Positions 33,327 to 46,000 are shown, numbered from the stretch's first letter. The stretch: DNA of 64,000 nucleotides from Diphasiastrum complanatum (GCA_029204225.1 CM055098.1:51338204-51402203), one strand, 5' to 3'. A program made the numbers and translations. Notes: a model not told the origin generated them from the letters alone.

Positions 33327-34015
33327 CTGGACATCAAACAAATCGCTGGTAGTGTTCTCCTTTGATAAATAGTTCCTCCTTCGGTCTCTTCCAGCGAAGT
33401 TGGATTCTGTTCGGCAGCAATAGGACAAGATCCAAAAAAATCCTAAATTAAGTCTATTTTTCCAGGATTTGCACCTCCATATATCCACTATACTTATTGG
33501 GTCTTGCCTAGCAAAAGCAAAGCAAGAGAATCTAATCCAGTTCTTCAAAGAAGTTTGTAAAGAAGTCATTAAAAGCTAGAAGATTAGAAACTTGCTTCAA
33601 TCCACGATATGTACTATCAAGTTTTGCTACTTAATAGTTTTAGAGGCATGATGCCCTATTTTAACCTCATGGGGCATGCAGCCTGAATATGAAAGTGTCA
33701 GTTCTTGTGTGTGACTCTAGAATGAAATTTAAGACTTAGTACATATTCAAGAATACATGAGAAGCAAAACCATAGGTAGAGAATGTGTATTTTTTATTTA
33801 CTATCAAATGTGGAAAGGTTCTTATTCGTGTGCAACAAGTGCTTCCCAATCAAGTGATGGATTCTTACTGACTATTCTGCCCATTTTTTGAACATTTAAA
33901 AAACTACAATAGTCATCTGTTTTTTTCAAAAAAAAACTTAGCGCTCATTCCACTTGCGCCTGCCATGTGGCAGTGTCAGATTGGTAATAAAAAAGTCCAA
34001 GTATCCATTACGCAA
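33327..34015. other. 3' flank of the peroxidase gene, no further gene
   Basis: AT-rich sequence without recognisable coding. A short region near 33870-33890 (ATTCTGCCCATTTT) resembles part of the hairpin module that follows. Confidence 0.5.
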
Positions 34016-34049
34016 TGGAAGGCGGCCGGGCACAAGCCATTTTGCCCGG
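34016..34049 (-). repeat. Dispersed hairpin module, copy 3
   Basis: On the minus strand CCGGGCAAAATGGCTTGTGC, then CCGGCCGCCTTCCA. Same order as copies 1 and 2, with the stem intact (CCGGGCA with TGCCCGG). It lies about 690 bp beyond the peroxidase stop. Confidence 0.75.
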
Positions 34050-34189
34050 TTTGGTTTTCCAAATTTTTTAGGCTCGGCCCCTCCGGGTCTCGCTTTGTGT
34101 GTCACTCTCTTTCCTAAATGTGCATTCTCTTCGTAACTTGCATTCTATATTCACCTTCTCAACTTGCATTATGTTGTGGAAGGCTCGTA

Positions 34190-34440
34190 GGCCTCGGGCC
34201 TTCCTTGCAGGTCGGGGTCGTACTCTCAGGCAAGGGCTTTCTATGCAAGGAAGGCCCTTGGAAGAGGCTTTCCACCATCCATAAAATCATTTTCTTCTTT
34301 TTCATGAAAAAAAGGAGGTGCTTCACAGAACAGAATTTATGCACCTCCTTTTTTTTTCCAAAATTTTTACATGCACGGATGCGTAAGGTGCATGTAAAAA
34401 AAATTTACGTTCCATGCGAAAAGTACATGTAAAAAAACAT
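34190..34440. repeat. Cluster of perfect inverted repeats (foldback DNA)
   Basis: Three hairpins follow one another: GGGCCTTCCTTGCA at 34196-34209 with its complement at 34244-34257; a 15-bp stem AAAAAAAGGAGGTGC at 34307-34321 with 34341-34355; and TTTTTACATGCAC near 34364-34376 with GTGCATGTAAAAA at 34388-34400. Local G+C is higher than around. A foldback or MITE cluster is the likely explanation; a small-RNA precursor is possible but unsupported. Confidence 0.65.
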
Positions 34441-35120
34441 TTATGGCAAAAAAAAGAAAGAAAAAAAAAAAGTTTTCATGCCGCGGAAGGTCACCATCTC
34501 GGCCATTCCACAGTGGAAAGGGACTTCCGCCTCGGGCTACCGCCCTTGGCCGAAGGCCCTTCTCCGACAGAATGCCCTCATAGGGTGACTTCCTCCCATA
34601 AAGAGCTGGGTACATATCAAGAACTTAAACAATGACTAGTGTATGCCAAGAAATGTGACCGACACAAGAAAGAAGTCGAGGTCGATGCGGCACCGAAGGT
34701 AACTCAGAAAACATGCTGAAAAGGTTGAGTTTGTGCACGCACTCCAAGAGGTCTCTTGCAAGTGATCTGAGCTGAAGTGAGAAGCTGCTTAGAAGGAGAA
34801 AGACGTGCTCGGGACAATGGGAGGAGAGCCTCTCGCGTAGTGATGAGAAGGTGTTGAAAAGGCATAGAACTACTATCCACACGAGCAATGCAATCCGCAA
34901 AAGAGGGTGATGGTAAAAAAGAAACCGAGAAGATAAAGCAAAGGTGACAAGAGCCAAGCTCCCAAGAAAAGCTGAGGTTGCAGAAAAAATTGTAGAAAGA
35001 AGACCCACACCTCCACAAGAAATGGGTGACAAAGCCTGATTCCGAACTGAAGCGGTCTCCACACCATCCAAAGAACCAAGGCCCAAAAAGCAACCAAAAA
35101 CATTCGTAATAGACAATAAA
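34441..35120. other. GC-richer unassigned DNA, perhaps a Copia 3' LTR (minus)
   Basis: Follows the RNase H end of the minus-strand Copia fragment, so the 3' LTR of that element is expected here, but no matching 5' copy exists to confirm it. Long minus-strand open stretches (34.6-35.2 kb) are Phe/Leu/Ser-rich and overlap in several frames, typical of chance. Confidence 0.3.
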
Positions 35121-36905
35121 AAAAAGGTAGGGAGAAAAGTCCGCAACAGGTAAGAAATTAAAGAATGACTTTAACAGTCTTTTAGTCATGATATCAGCTA
35201 CCATTCTAGCTGTGGGACAGAATTGAAGAAATGGTTGGGCCTTCCTGAACTAGATCTCGCACAAAATGATATTGAATACTTATGTGCTCGCTTCTTTTGT
35301 AAAAACCAGAATACTTAGTAAGGAAGAGACAACCTTGATTATTAGTGAACAGGATTATTGTTTGTTCAATCTAAAATTCTTGCAACAAGCTTTTCAACCG
35401 TAGGTACTCTTTACTCGTGTGACGTAATCTTATGTATCTGTAAAAGAATGAGCTACTGGGTTCTGCTTCCGGTAGCTCCAGCTGATGGAAGATCCCACCA
35501 GAAAATGTAACCACATGTGGATTTTCTATCATCTGAATCTCCCCCCTAGTCTAAGTCATCAAATCTTGTCATGCTTTCATTCTTGTTTTGAAAATTAATC
35601 CCACAGCTTGAAATTCCGTATGACATTTGAGGACTCTTTTCATAGCTAGCCAATGTTCTTGGCCAGGATTCGTTAGGAATTGGCTCAACTTCATTATGGC
35701 AATTGCAATGTCTAGGCATGTACACACCATTGCATACATTGGAGATCCTACAAGATTTCTATAAGGTTTATTGGTCATCATTTTTCTCTCTTGCTCATAT
35801 GTGAGACTCGTGTCTTTGCTTGACTTCCAGGGGCATTGAAACACTACAACAATCACGCGTCTGAAAAGTGTCCCCAACAATTGTTCCACATAGTTTACTT
35901 GTGTAATCCAAGTTAAGCCTTATCCCTTTGTACTTGGATTTCTAAGCAATAATGGATTGCCCCTCGGTCTTTCATATCAAATTCTTGATTCAATCTCCTT
36001 TTACAATCATTCAGTGCAAACTTTTCATTGCAAACTAGAATTGAATCATCGACATGAACGGCTATAGTAGATATTTTCATGTACAAGCTTGAGTCAGAAT
36101 AGATCTACTGAAGCTATCTTCAGGAAAGAACGTCCTTTCTTCAGTCTGCAAACTTGGTGTCTATTTGTCTCAAAACCTAGGGGCTGCTTCATGTAGACTT
36201 CTTCCTGCAAGTTCCCATGCAAAAACATTGTCTTCACATCCATTTGTTCTATTTCCATGTCCCATCTTGTTGCCCATGTCAAAAGTAACCTCAAGGAGGT
36301 CATTCTCATTACTAGGGCAAAAGTCATAATGTAGTCAACACTTTCAATTATTTGGTTACATCCTTTTGGTGCTTATCTTGCCTTATACCTTTCCACCATT
36401 CCATCCATTTCGTATTGGATCTTAAATACCCATTTGCAACCTATAGCTCTTCTTCCGTGTGGTAGGTTAGTCAATTCACATGCAAATTGACTACAAATTG
36501 AATTCTTCCTTCATGGCTTCATCCCATAGTTCTTTATCTACTCCTTCTTGTGCTTCATGAACATCTCTACGTTCTCTCACTTTTCCCTTGGTGGTAGTGA
36601 GGAAGTTATTTCATCATAACATACAAGGGCTCTTTTGGTTCTTTCGGATCTTCTAGGACCTTTTACTATTCTCTCATTATCCACTAGAATGTCTAGCTCT
36701 AGTTCTTGCACTTTCAATTCCTCCTCTTGGTTCATTTCTAGGTTGTGACTCTAGTTCACCTAGTAGTATGGTTCATGGCTTGACTCTCATGTCTATCTAT
36801 GTGTTTTGTACTTCATGCCATCAGTTTCATCAAGAACTACATCTCTGGACATGAATATTTTAACTTTCTTAGGGTCATACAACTTATACTGTTTAGGCTC
36901 GGCTT
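35120..36905 (-). pseudogene. Copia RT-RNase H fragment
   Basis: Read leftward: LYDPKKVKIFMSRDVV (end of integrase linker, near 36880), GCKWVFKIQYEMDGM, LRLLLTWATRWDMEIEQMD (RT), VYMKQPLGFET, then RNase H-side motifs PYRNLVGSPMYAMVC and KLSQFLTNPGQEHW, and a tail near 35190 reading VADIMTKRLLKSFF, the usual Copia RNase H C-terminus. The YVDD region is poorly preserved and stops are common. No integrase core remains. The right end is next to a small palindromic element. Confidence 0.8.
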
Positions 36906-36914
36906 TTGCATGGA

Positions 36915-37072
36915 TATTGCGTGAATAATGCGTGGCAAATTATCCACGTGTGACTTATCCACGCATATTTTTTTTATCCACGCAAAATCTAGAGAGTTGG
37001 GGCTGTGGATAACGCATGCATAAATTTTTTTTTATATCCATGCATGGATTATCCACGCGTGGCCACGCAATA
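36915..37072. repeat. MITE-like palindromic element with TTATCCACG motifs
   Basis: About 158 bp bounded by TATTGCGTG (36915-36923) and its complement CACGCAATA (37064-37072). Similarity extends inward (GCGTGG...ATTATCC on the left; GGATTATCCACGCGTGG on the right). TTATCCACG occurs at about 36950, 36965, 36982 and 37050, with GTGGATAA near 37013. No coding. Target duplication not evident. Confidence 0.65.
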
Positions 37073-37857
37073 CATTTTGACCAAAAAACAAAAATTGGGC
37101 AACTCAAAACACCACAAATCTAGCAAGCTCAGATAAATGAGACAAGAATTTGAACGTGCAGAAGTTGGAACAGTCGTCGAAATGGTGGCTGGTAAACTAT
37201 TTTTAACAGATCCACCCATTTCAACCTCTTAGGTGTTCCCATTAGTTCACTCAAGGAAAAGAGCATCCATATTTTTGGGCTCAACCCAATTTTGTCAAGA
37301 CCAAGTGAAGCAAGAATTGTGATGCGGAGATTTTACTAGAAGTAAAATACTTAGTTTTGACTTAAAAGAATATTAATTATAAGTTGATAAAAGTGAATGT
37401 TGAGGGACAAGCATATTGAGGAATAAATTGACTAAATACATAACACAATTTAAATACGGTAGTTTTCTTATTTAATATCTATAGCAAACATTCTAGAGAA
37501 ATTATTGTTGAACTCTGATAAAAAAAAATGACATGAGTAAACAGATCTACTAAAAAAACCATAAATCTAGCAAGTTCAAAAAAATGCTAGAAAAATTTGA
37601 ACATTGTCAGAACGGATGTCGAAATAGCTACAGGTATATTGTTTTCAACAAATCCGCATATTTCGAAGACCATTCCGACCTTGTTTGTACCCACCCATTT
37701 CAATGCCTATTTTGAGTTCTGTATACCTTCACAGTCAACTGCAAATTTGGCGCCTCCTATGTTGCTTCGATGGCGAACAACCAGGGTCTAAAAAACCTAC
37801 AAAACAAAAGTTTTTATCACAATGTCCCAAAAAAGAGAAGATGATATGGAGACTAAG

Positions 37858-37897
<40 letters not shown>

Positions 37898-38335
37898 TAT
37901 ATATATTACATAACATCTTACATTGCACAAAAGCTCCATCTTTCATCTTCTTTTTTGTCACCTGCACAAACATGACAAGACAATGAGATTAGTTAGAATC
38001 CAAGACTACATTGATGACAAACAAAAATAGATATTTGGTGTTCATGAGAGCGCCATTCCTTACCATTTGATTGCTATAAGGAGAAGAATAAAAGGAGCAA
38101 AAGCAAGAGGAGCAAGGAGAGGAGGAAGAGCAAGAGGAGGAAGGAAGAAGTGCGAAAGCAAGATTGAAGAAACAAGACAAATCAAGAGAGAGGAGGGATT
38201 AAACAACCAAAGGAGGAGACAAGAGAGCAAGTAAGCTCCTAGATCACATCATTCTCTCCACCTCCATTCACAAAAAGGCCACGAAAAGGGACATGGATTT
38301 TAAAATTTGCAAGAATCTATGTAGGCGTCGGTACA
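37073..38335. other. Intergenic AT-rich DNA
   Basis: No gene recognised. AACATTGTCAGAACGGATGTCG near 37600 resembles GAACGTGCAGAAGTTGGAACAGTCGTCG near 37153, in similar surroundings (CACCACAAATCTAGCAAG... / CCATAAATCTAGCAAG...), which suggests a diverged 450-bp duplication. A purine-rich stretch at 38080-38230 (AGGAG-type) is non-coding. Confidence 0.45.
37861..37895. repeat. (TG)n microsatellite
   Basis: About 17 uninterrupted TG units followed by ATATATAT. Confidence 0.95.
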
Positions 38336-38339
38336 ACCC

Positions 38340-39880
38340 CTTCAATAAAACTTTAGTATTTCGAGGGTTATACCAAGGTCTCCAAATTTTTTTGAAATTC
38401 ATAAATTCTAAAAATAGTGAGTTTTAACATTCTCAAATTTGCGAGGCTTATATCGAGGTCCTCAGTAGATGTTGAAATCAAATTTGATTTTTGGAGGTAT
38501 GAATACAAGATGGGCATTCAAATTTTTGCTACTAGGTAGGAATCAATAGAAGGAGGTGAACCCTTAACCATAAAATCTAATTGTAAAACACTGATCCCTT
38601 ATCTTAACTTTTGTAAACTAGACTCCTAGTATAGAGGCTGAGGAACCTCTTCGTACATTTAAAAAATAGTGAGTTCCGGTAGTCTTAACTTTTCGAGGGT
38701 TATTCCAAGGTCCTCGGTAAGTCCTGAAATCAAATTTGGTTTTTGGAGGTATGAAAAGTGTCATACAAGATATTAATCTCATTCTTCAAATATATCGAGG
38801 TTCCACCCGGGCTACATATGCATGTCATGTCCTGTAGAAACAAATGTGGGATGGGCAGCAAAAAAAATTTGCTACCAAATGGGTTAGCATATTGCCTTAA
38901 TTTAAACATTTCGTACCAAGGGGGAATCAATAGGAGGAGGTGAACCCTTTTCCCTATACGCCTAATCATAAATTCTAACTATACAACATTGACCCCTTAC
39001 CTTAATTCATGTAAACTGGATCCCTAAATCTCTTGGATCTCTCCCAAAGCTCCTTACCCTAAACCCCTTAATTCTCTAGATCCGTTATCCTAAAGCCCCT
39101 TACCCCAAATCCATTTACCCTAAACCCTTACTCAAAACCCTAAATCCTAATCCTTGGTCTCCTTACCCCTCACCAAAAATGCTTCTACATAGACGCCTTA
39201 TCTTAAACTCTAAAACTAAATCACTAAGCCCCTTTCTCTATACGCCTCTCTTAAATTTCGTAAATTGAATCCCAAAATCCCTTTTCGTAGATCTCTTATC
39301 CCGAATCCCCTTACCCTAAATCCCTTAATTTGGTTGATCCTTTATCTTAAAGCCCCTTACCCCAATCCATTTACCTAGATCCCTTACTCCAGATTCTAAA
39401 ACCTAACACCTAAGAACCTAAATTCTAAACCACAAACATTTCTCCCTAATCGCCTTACCTTAAATTCTAAAACTAAATCACTAAGCCACTTACTCTAAAC
39501 ATTAAAACTAAAGCCCCTTTTCCTAAACCCTAAATCCCTTTTTCATAGATCTCTTATCCTGAAGTCCCTTATCCTAATCCTCTTAATTCTCTAGAACTTA
39601 AAGCCCAATGTGTCGTACCATGGCATGGGTTTTGGAGGTACAAGGTGACGTATATCATTTCCACGAGACCTGTTTTTTTCGTTTAGTCATTTCTGATATA
39701 AGAAACCAAAAAAAAATGGCACTTGGTATGGCACCTATGTCGTGGGGTACTTTGTCCCAAATCCATTTACCTTGATCCCAAGTGCTAGATCCATAACTTG
39801 CCTCCTCTAGGTCCCTTATTCTAAATTCTAAACCCTAAGCCCTGAGCTCTAAACTCCTTGCCCCTTATGCTAATATTCTG
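38340..39880. repeat. Satellite-like array, ~257-bp period, CCCTAAA-like
   Basis: TAAAACTAAATCA recurs at 39211 and 39468 (257 bp), TCCTTATC-type words at 39081 and 39338 (257), and TAGATCTCTTATCC at 39288 and 39546 (258). Earlier, more diverged units share CGAGGGTTA (38362, 38693), GAAATCAAATTTG (38474, 38725) and GAATCAATAG (38540, 38924). Within the units, CCCTAAA/CCCTTA/ATCC words abound, as in degenerate Arabidopsis-type telomere repeat. A further patch lies at 42146-42242 beyond the intervening Copia. Confidence 0.75.
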
Positions 39881-39894
39881 AAATCTTCTCTCCT

Positions 39895-41150
39895 GTCGTG
39901 AAACATTTGTCCCTACGTTTACTATTTGCATATGCAGCTGCTTATGACCTCAGGATCCACATTGTGGACAAGAAGACAGCCTTCTTGCATGGTGAGTTAG
40001 ACGAAGAGGTCTACATGGATCAAGCCCCAGGATATGTCTCGAATTCACTTCTTGATTATGCATGCAGAATGCATAGGAGTATCTATGGTCTTAAGCAGTC
40101 AGCTGAAATCATTAGAATTCAAGCCACTAATGGATGATTCCAATGTGTATGTAAGAATTATAGATGGAAAAATTATCATTGTGGCTGTGTATGTGGACAA
40201 CACTCTGATACTCTACAAGAGTGAGAAGTTGATTACTGAAGTGAAGAATGACATCTCGAAACATTTTGAGATTGTAGATCTGGGAGAAGCCAGGTGTTAT
40301 CTTGGCTTGCAGATTGACAGGGACTATGAGGGAGGTAGGTTGTACCTTCATCAGTGCAGATACACCCAGAAAATCCTAGAGGATTGCGGGATGCTGAATT
40401 GCAAAGGAGCGAATACTCCAATGCTTGTAGGAATGGTGCTGACGAATAAAAATTGTTTGAGGACTACAGAAGAGAGAGAATTGATGCAGCTCACACCATA
40501 CAGAAAACTGATAGGATCGTTGATGTACCTTGCAGATAACACACGTCTTGACATTGCTTATGTAGTGTTCAAGATGAGCCAATTCTGCACGAATCCAGGC
40601 TAGACACATTGGAAGATTGCAAAAAAAAATTTACAATATCTTCAATTAACAAGAGATTATGGTTTGTGTTATTGTCGTGATGCAAGGTTCCAGATGATTT
40701 CTTACAGTGATGCTAGCTGGGGCATCCCTCGAGGATGACTGTAAAAGTGTCTCAGAAGGATGCACCACTACGTCAGGAGCAACAATTCTCTGAGTCAGCA
40801 AGAAACAGACCATTGTAGCTAAGTCATCCTACGAAGCAGAGTATGTTGCAGCAGCAAAGATGGCCAACGAAATAATTTGGCTCAAACAATTCCTTGATGA
40901 ATTGGACGAAACGAGAAACAAACCTCTAACACATCTGCAATACATCTGGCGAAAGACCCTATGTTTCACTCAAGGACGAAACACATTGCGATCAAGTATC
41001 AGTTGATCAGGGATCTGATTGGCAAGAAACCACCTTCATTGGAATAAAAGACATGGTTGTTGACATTTTCACAAGGCCTTAGACAAAGGTCTGTTCGAGA
41101 AACAGAGGAGCAGTCTTGGAGTCGTCAAGCTATCATGCTTTGAGAAGGAA
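39895..41150 (+). pseudogene. Copia RT-RNase H remnant inserted in satellite
   Basis: RT pieces SLRLLFAYAAAYDLRIH, VDKKTAFLHGELDEEVYMD and SIYGLKQS, then in another frame NVYVRIIDGKIIIVAVYVDN (YVDD with last D changed), GLQIDRDYEGGRLYLHQ and PYRKLIGSLMYLADNTRLDIAY, and RNase H pieces (SYSDASWG, AAAKMANEIIWLKQF, SRTKHIAIKYQLIRDLI). Multiple stops and frameshifts. The 5' part up to mid-RT is missing. Confidence 0.85.
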
Positions 41151-42140
41151 CTGAAGAAACAAAATGTTTCTAATGCCAAAGCTTTGCTAGCTTTCAATCC
41201 TGAATCTTTGACAAATAACGACACGACACGATACAACACGAAATCAATCATGCTCCTCAACTGACCAAGAAGATCAGCCAAGTACCATGGGGTACAAATA
41301 TCAGATCGGATATCATGACGTCAACAGAAGCACTCTAGATCATGGCTAATCTGTCATTCTTGTAATTCATGATTAGTTTTAGATGTTTAATCACTCTAAT
41401 CTAGAAGTTACACAATGCGACTATATACTTTCTGTTTGATGCATAATGTAAGAATGCTAGTAAGCAAGACGAGAAGTCTGAAGACGAAAATACAGAATAC
41501 ATGTCCGTCTGAATGCTAGACAATTCTGTAGAGGATCTGTAGATCCAGAAGTCCGCTAGTAAGCGAGACAAGATTCGTGAGATAACTGTGATTCTCTTAT
41601 GCCAATGAACTATGTGGATCTGTCGCATAGTACTTGAAGAATCAGAAAATCAATAGATGATATTGTAGTTGTTGTGCACATTATTATTCTAAATGATTGT
41701 ATAATATTGAATGAAAATTTGTCTGCTACTATTTGTGTGTCTGATTCACTTGCTCATTTAATTTTGCACCTTGTTTTGATTTGTTGAATGCCATATTAAT
41801 TTGTTAACGTAGATCAACAATGTCTGACTACACTTTGAAGGATTGTAGGAGTGATATAGCCGGCAGTGACCAGCAGTCATATCTGAATTCCTGACGAACT
41901 GATTTCATGTTTCGTGTTTTGTTTTGTTTCATTTCATTTCGTTTCACGATCTCTATGCTTCAAGCATGAATCAATATTAGAGCTCGTTTAAGTTTCGCTT
42001 CGCTTCATTTTGTTTTCGCCTAGATTTCATCTCGTTTCGTTTTGTTGTGTTATAGAGCCTGATTGATCCAACACAAATTATTCGCGAATCGTTCGAGAGT
42101 CCTTTATCAGTTTGTCACCAGAGTTTTGGCTGGAATTCAT
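41151..42140 (+). other. Probable 3' LTR region of the Copia in the satellite
   Basis: Follows the RNase H end and runs until CCCTAAA-like satellite resumes near 42146, so by position it should hold the 3' LTR. T-rich TTTCGTTTC-type repeats occur at 41905-42050, and a GGAGTGATATAGCC segment near 41849 resembles GGAGTAATATAGCT near 56466 in the 5' flank of the Copia at 56.6 kb, which hints at related LTRs. Ends not defined. Confidence 0.4.
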
Positions 42141-42145
42141 CATAA

Positions 42146-42242
42146 ACTCCTTACCCATTACCCTAAATCATTTCCCTGGATCTGTTACTCTAAATTCCAA
42201 TCCTTAGCTCTAAACCTTAAATTTTAATTCTAAATCCTAGCT
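42146..42242. repeat. CCCTAAA-like satellite patch, right flank
   Basis: Sequence such as CCTTACCCATTACCCTAAATC and TCTAAACCTTAAATT matches the composition and word order of the 39.0-39.9 kb array, indicating that the Copia fragment interrupts one array. Confidence 0.6.
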
Positions 42243-42534
42243 AGTGATATGTACGTCAAAAGCTTAGCAGCAATATATGAGTATTCAATTTGTTTTTCAC
42301 ATGTTGCTCTCTAATTTGTTTTTTATCCATTGTTACTTACAAGGTAGGCCGATGCAAATGGCGAGTTTCTAAAAGATTTGAGAATCATTAAGATCCAGAC
42401 CTTCAAATTGATCTTTGGTTACAAAAACAAACAACTCACCAATCTTGCCAATGGAGAAAAGTCAGCATCTACACTAAGATTGAGATGCAAACACTAATAG
42501 ATTTTGATCAAACATGAACTTAAATAGAAAATAT
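42243..42534. other. Short unassigned segment
   Basis: A plus-strand run near 42360-42480 (RFENHXDPDLQIDLWLQ-like translation) has no recognisable motif; nothing supported. Confidence 0.3.
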
Positions 42535-43015
42535 TGTTGATGTCAATACAATGATAGTACCCTACTATATTTCACATGTGTGGATCTAGAGATAGCAATT
42601 AACGATTATTCTACACATAGATTTGCAAGATATCACAAGTATGGTGCACCAATGGATAGTAGAACCCAAGAGAACCATGTATAAGCATGAATGAGATAAG
42701 AGAGAGAGAGTATCCTCTCTTCCCACGAGTAACATCCTTTTATAACAGGTCCAAAACCCAAGTTGCCACTTGGTTTTTCTCCAATATGAAAAACCCTATT
42801 ATTTTTAGGACTTTATTCAATGTACCCAACATTCAAATTTGAATCTATTCAAACTCGACTTCTTAACTTTTTCACACTTTTCAAAAGTGTCTATTCAAAT
42901 GCTTTTACACTAATATAACTTTGAAAAGTCAAACTCTAAGTCTAATATTAATATGACCTCAATTGCCAAATAAACAAATGTAACAAATATGACTAAACTA
43001 GTTGAATCTTTCACA
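42535..43015 (-). repeat. 3' LTR of the minus-strand Copia
   Basis: Read leftward it starts TGTGAAAG right after a GAAGAGGGAG purine tract and ends GACATCAACA, 481 bp. A TATA box (TATAAAAGG) lies at about 42731-42740 and CT repeats near 42700. The start resembles that of the LTR at 2980, so the two elements are probably related. Confidence 0.75.
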
Positions 43016-43990
43016 CTCCCTCTTCAACTAGTTTTAGCATGGACTTTGATAACACTCCAAGTGATGTCCTATGCTTCATAAATAAGTCCTTTCCCAATGC
43101 TTTGGTGAAGGTATCAGCTACACATTCTCTTGAAGACACATGTTGAAGCTTCACCTCCTTTGCCATGACTTGCTCCCTCACAAAATGATATGCAACCTCA
43201 ATATGCTTGCTTCTAGCATGAAAGATAGCATTGCTTGCCAGCCTTTGGACTGATAAATTGTCACAAAACATGATTGGGCTCTCTAAAAAATCCAGCAAGT
43301 GAAGATCCTTGATCATTCTCTTGATCCATACCATCTCCTTTGTGCAATGTGTAAGAGCTTTGTACTCGGCCTCGCTAGATGACTATGAGATATTGGCTTG
43401 TTTCTTCAGCATCCACGATATAGCTCCATCACCTATGAAAATACAATGAGCACTAACAGATTTCCTATCCATTATATCTCCAACATAGTCCAAATTTGAA
43501 AATCCAAAAAGATTAGATGATAATCCCTCATACAATATGCCAAAATCTCGAGTTCCAATGATGTACCTCAAAACTCTTTTTACTAGCTTCCAATGCTCCT
43601 CACTAGTATCTTGCATGAATTGACTCAATCTTCCAACACAATAGCTTAGATCTGGTCTAGTAATGGTTAGATAGATGAGTGAACCAACTAGCTTCCTATA
43701 GAGAGTAATGTCCTTGAAGGATCTTTCACTACCTCTTATAGTTAGCTTTACATGAGACTCCATAGGTGTATCACAAGCTTTTGCATCTCCCATATGAAAT
43801 CTTTCTAGGATAGAATTACCATACTTCTCTTGACAAATGAAAGTAGATTGAGAAGATTTAATGACTTCAATTCTCAAAATGTAATGCAAGTTACCAAGAT
43901 CATGCACCTCAAAATCCCTTTTTAAGAGCAATCTTGATATCTTCCACATCTTGATTGTTTACACCGCTCAAGATGATATCAAAGATTTTG
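43016..43990 (-). pseudogene. Copia RT end and RNase H, 5'-truncated
   Basis: Starts abruptly at the YVDD region (DIILSGVNNQDVEDIK near 43980) and continues DFEVHDLGNLHYIL, YRKLVGSLIYLTITRPDLSY, RLSQFMQDTSEEHW, RKSVSAHCIFIG, EAEYKALTHCTKEM and SKHIEVAYHFVREQ to a stop at 43011. One TAG at 43383-43385, in frame, sits where SSCEAEY-like sequence has a serine. Otherwise the frame is open, so it is relatively young. Everything 5' of YVDD is missing, as after an incomplete reverse transcription or a deletion. Confidence 0.88.
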
Positions 43991-44590
43991 ACGTGTCGAA
44001 TTCCGATAGATCGTTTGCGACAGATTTTTCGACAGATCCTCCGACATCTTAAAATTTGACAAATTTTGTTTTTGCAATTCTATGTCAAAATATATGTCAA
44101 AAATGGCTACTTTTTGTTGTTCTGCATGTAGATTTTGAAATAATCAATTTTTTGTGTCAACCCTAATTTTGACTGGATTTTTAGATAGTGAGGTTGCTAG
44201 ACTTCATTTGAGTGTGTTTCAATCTTAAAAAGTGGAAAGAGTCATTAGATTGAGGATAGATCATATGTTAATCAAGATTTCATATTCTATTTGTTGATAC
44301 ACATAAGCAAGTTGTGCCTGAACAATGCTAGATCGTTACCACCTTAGCTGATATATCAAGATTACAAAATTCCCGTCCCAGTTGATACATCAAAATGAAC
44401 AAAATGTGACTCAACATTGCAACATAACCACATTGAAGCCTTGTTGCTCCCTTCTTGATTACCATTGTCCTTAATTCAAGGGACTTCATAGAATTTTTTT
44501 TTTTTGAACCTGTTGGCGAACTCCATAGTTGGCCTAAGAAAACAATTGATACCCACTCTCAATAAATACGTTTGTCCTTCAGGTATTGAC
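43991..44590. repeat. Dispersed repeat with GTCGAATTCCGA words
   Basis: CGTGTCGAATTCCGA and CCGACATC words at 43990-44050 resemble the 135-bp repeat at 51.62-51.89 kb. The rest is AT-rich without recognised content. Confidence 0.4.
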
Positions 44591-44830
44591 CGACCAATAA
44601 TTGTCAACCATTATCTGATTTTAGAGCCTTGATAGTCTTGTTGAGATGGTTTCTCAACATATATTTGAAGTGAGTTGGTTTCAAAACACAAGTTTGAACC
44701 GAGTTATAAAAAAGTTTCAATAATGTCATTATTTGATCTTTGTGGCTTGGTAGTAGTATACTTGGCTTTTTAGAAGATGCATACAAGTTGAGTCCAACAA
44801 ATCCATCAATAAAGGTTAGTCTCACTCTAG
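44590..44830 (-). pseudogene. Copia integrase scrap
   Basis: Minus strand RLTFIDGFVGLN and, 55 residues later, TIKALKSDNG, the expected spacing of the integrase DDYS and RSDNGGEY motifs. One acidic residue of the first motif is Gly. Isolated and degraded. Confidence 0.55.
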
Positions 44831-44910
44831 CAAGACCTAATAAAATTATTTTAGCACATTAAATAAAAACCACCATCAAATGGATCCAAAAAGCAGTCAA
44901 GTACAAAGAG

Positions 44911-46000
<1,090 letters not shown>

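Noticed and set aside
34625-35204. Minus-strand open frames of 166-173 codons, membrane-like
   Set aside because: Two frames overlap over the same DNA with Phe/Leu-rich composition from T-rich sequence; only the first residues of one (VADIMTKRLL) are real, as the end of a Copia RNase H.
36940-37060. Cluster of TTATCCACG motifs as a DnaA-box replication origin
   Set aside because: The surroundings are plant nuclear DNA and the motifs lie inside an element with inverted ends; transposon structure explains them better.
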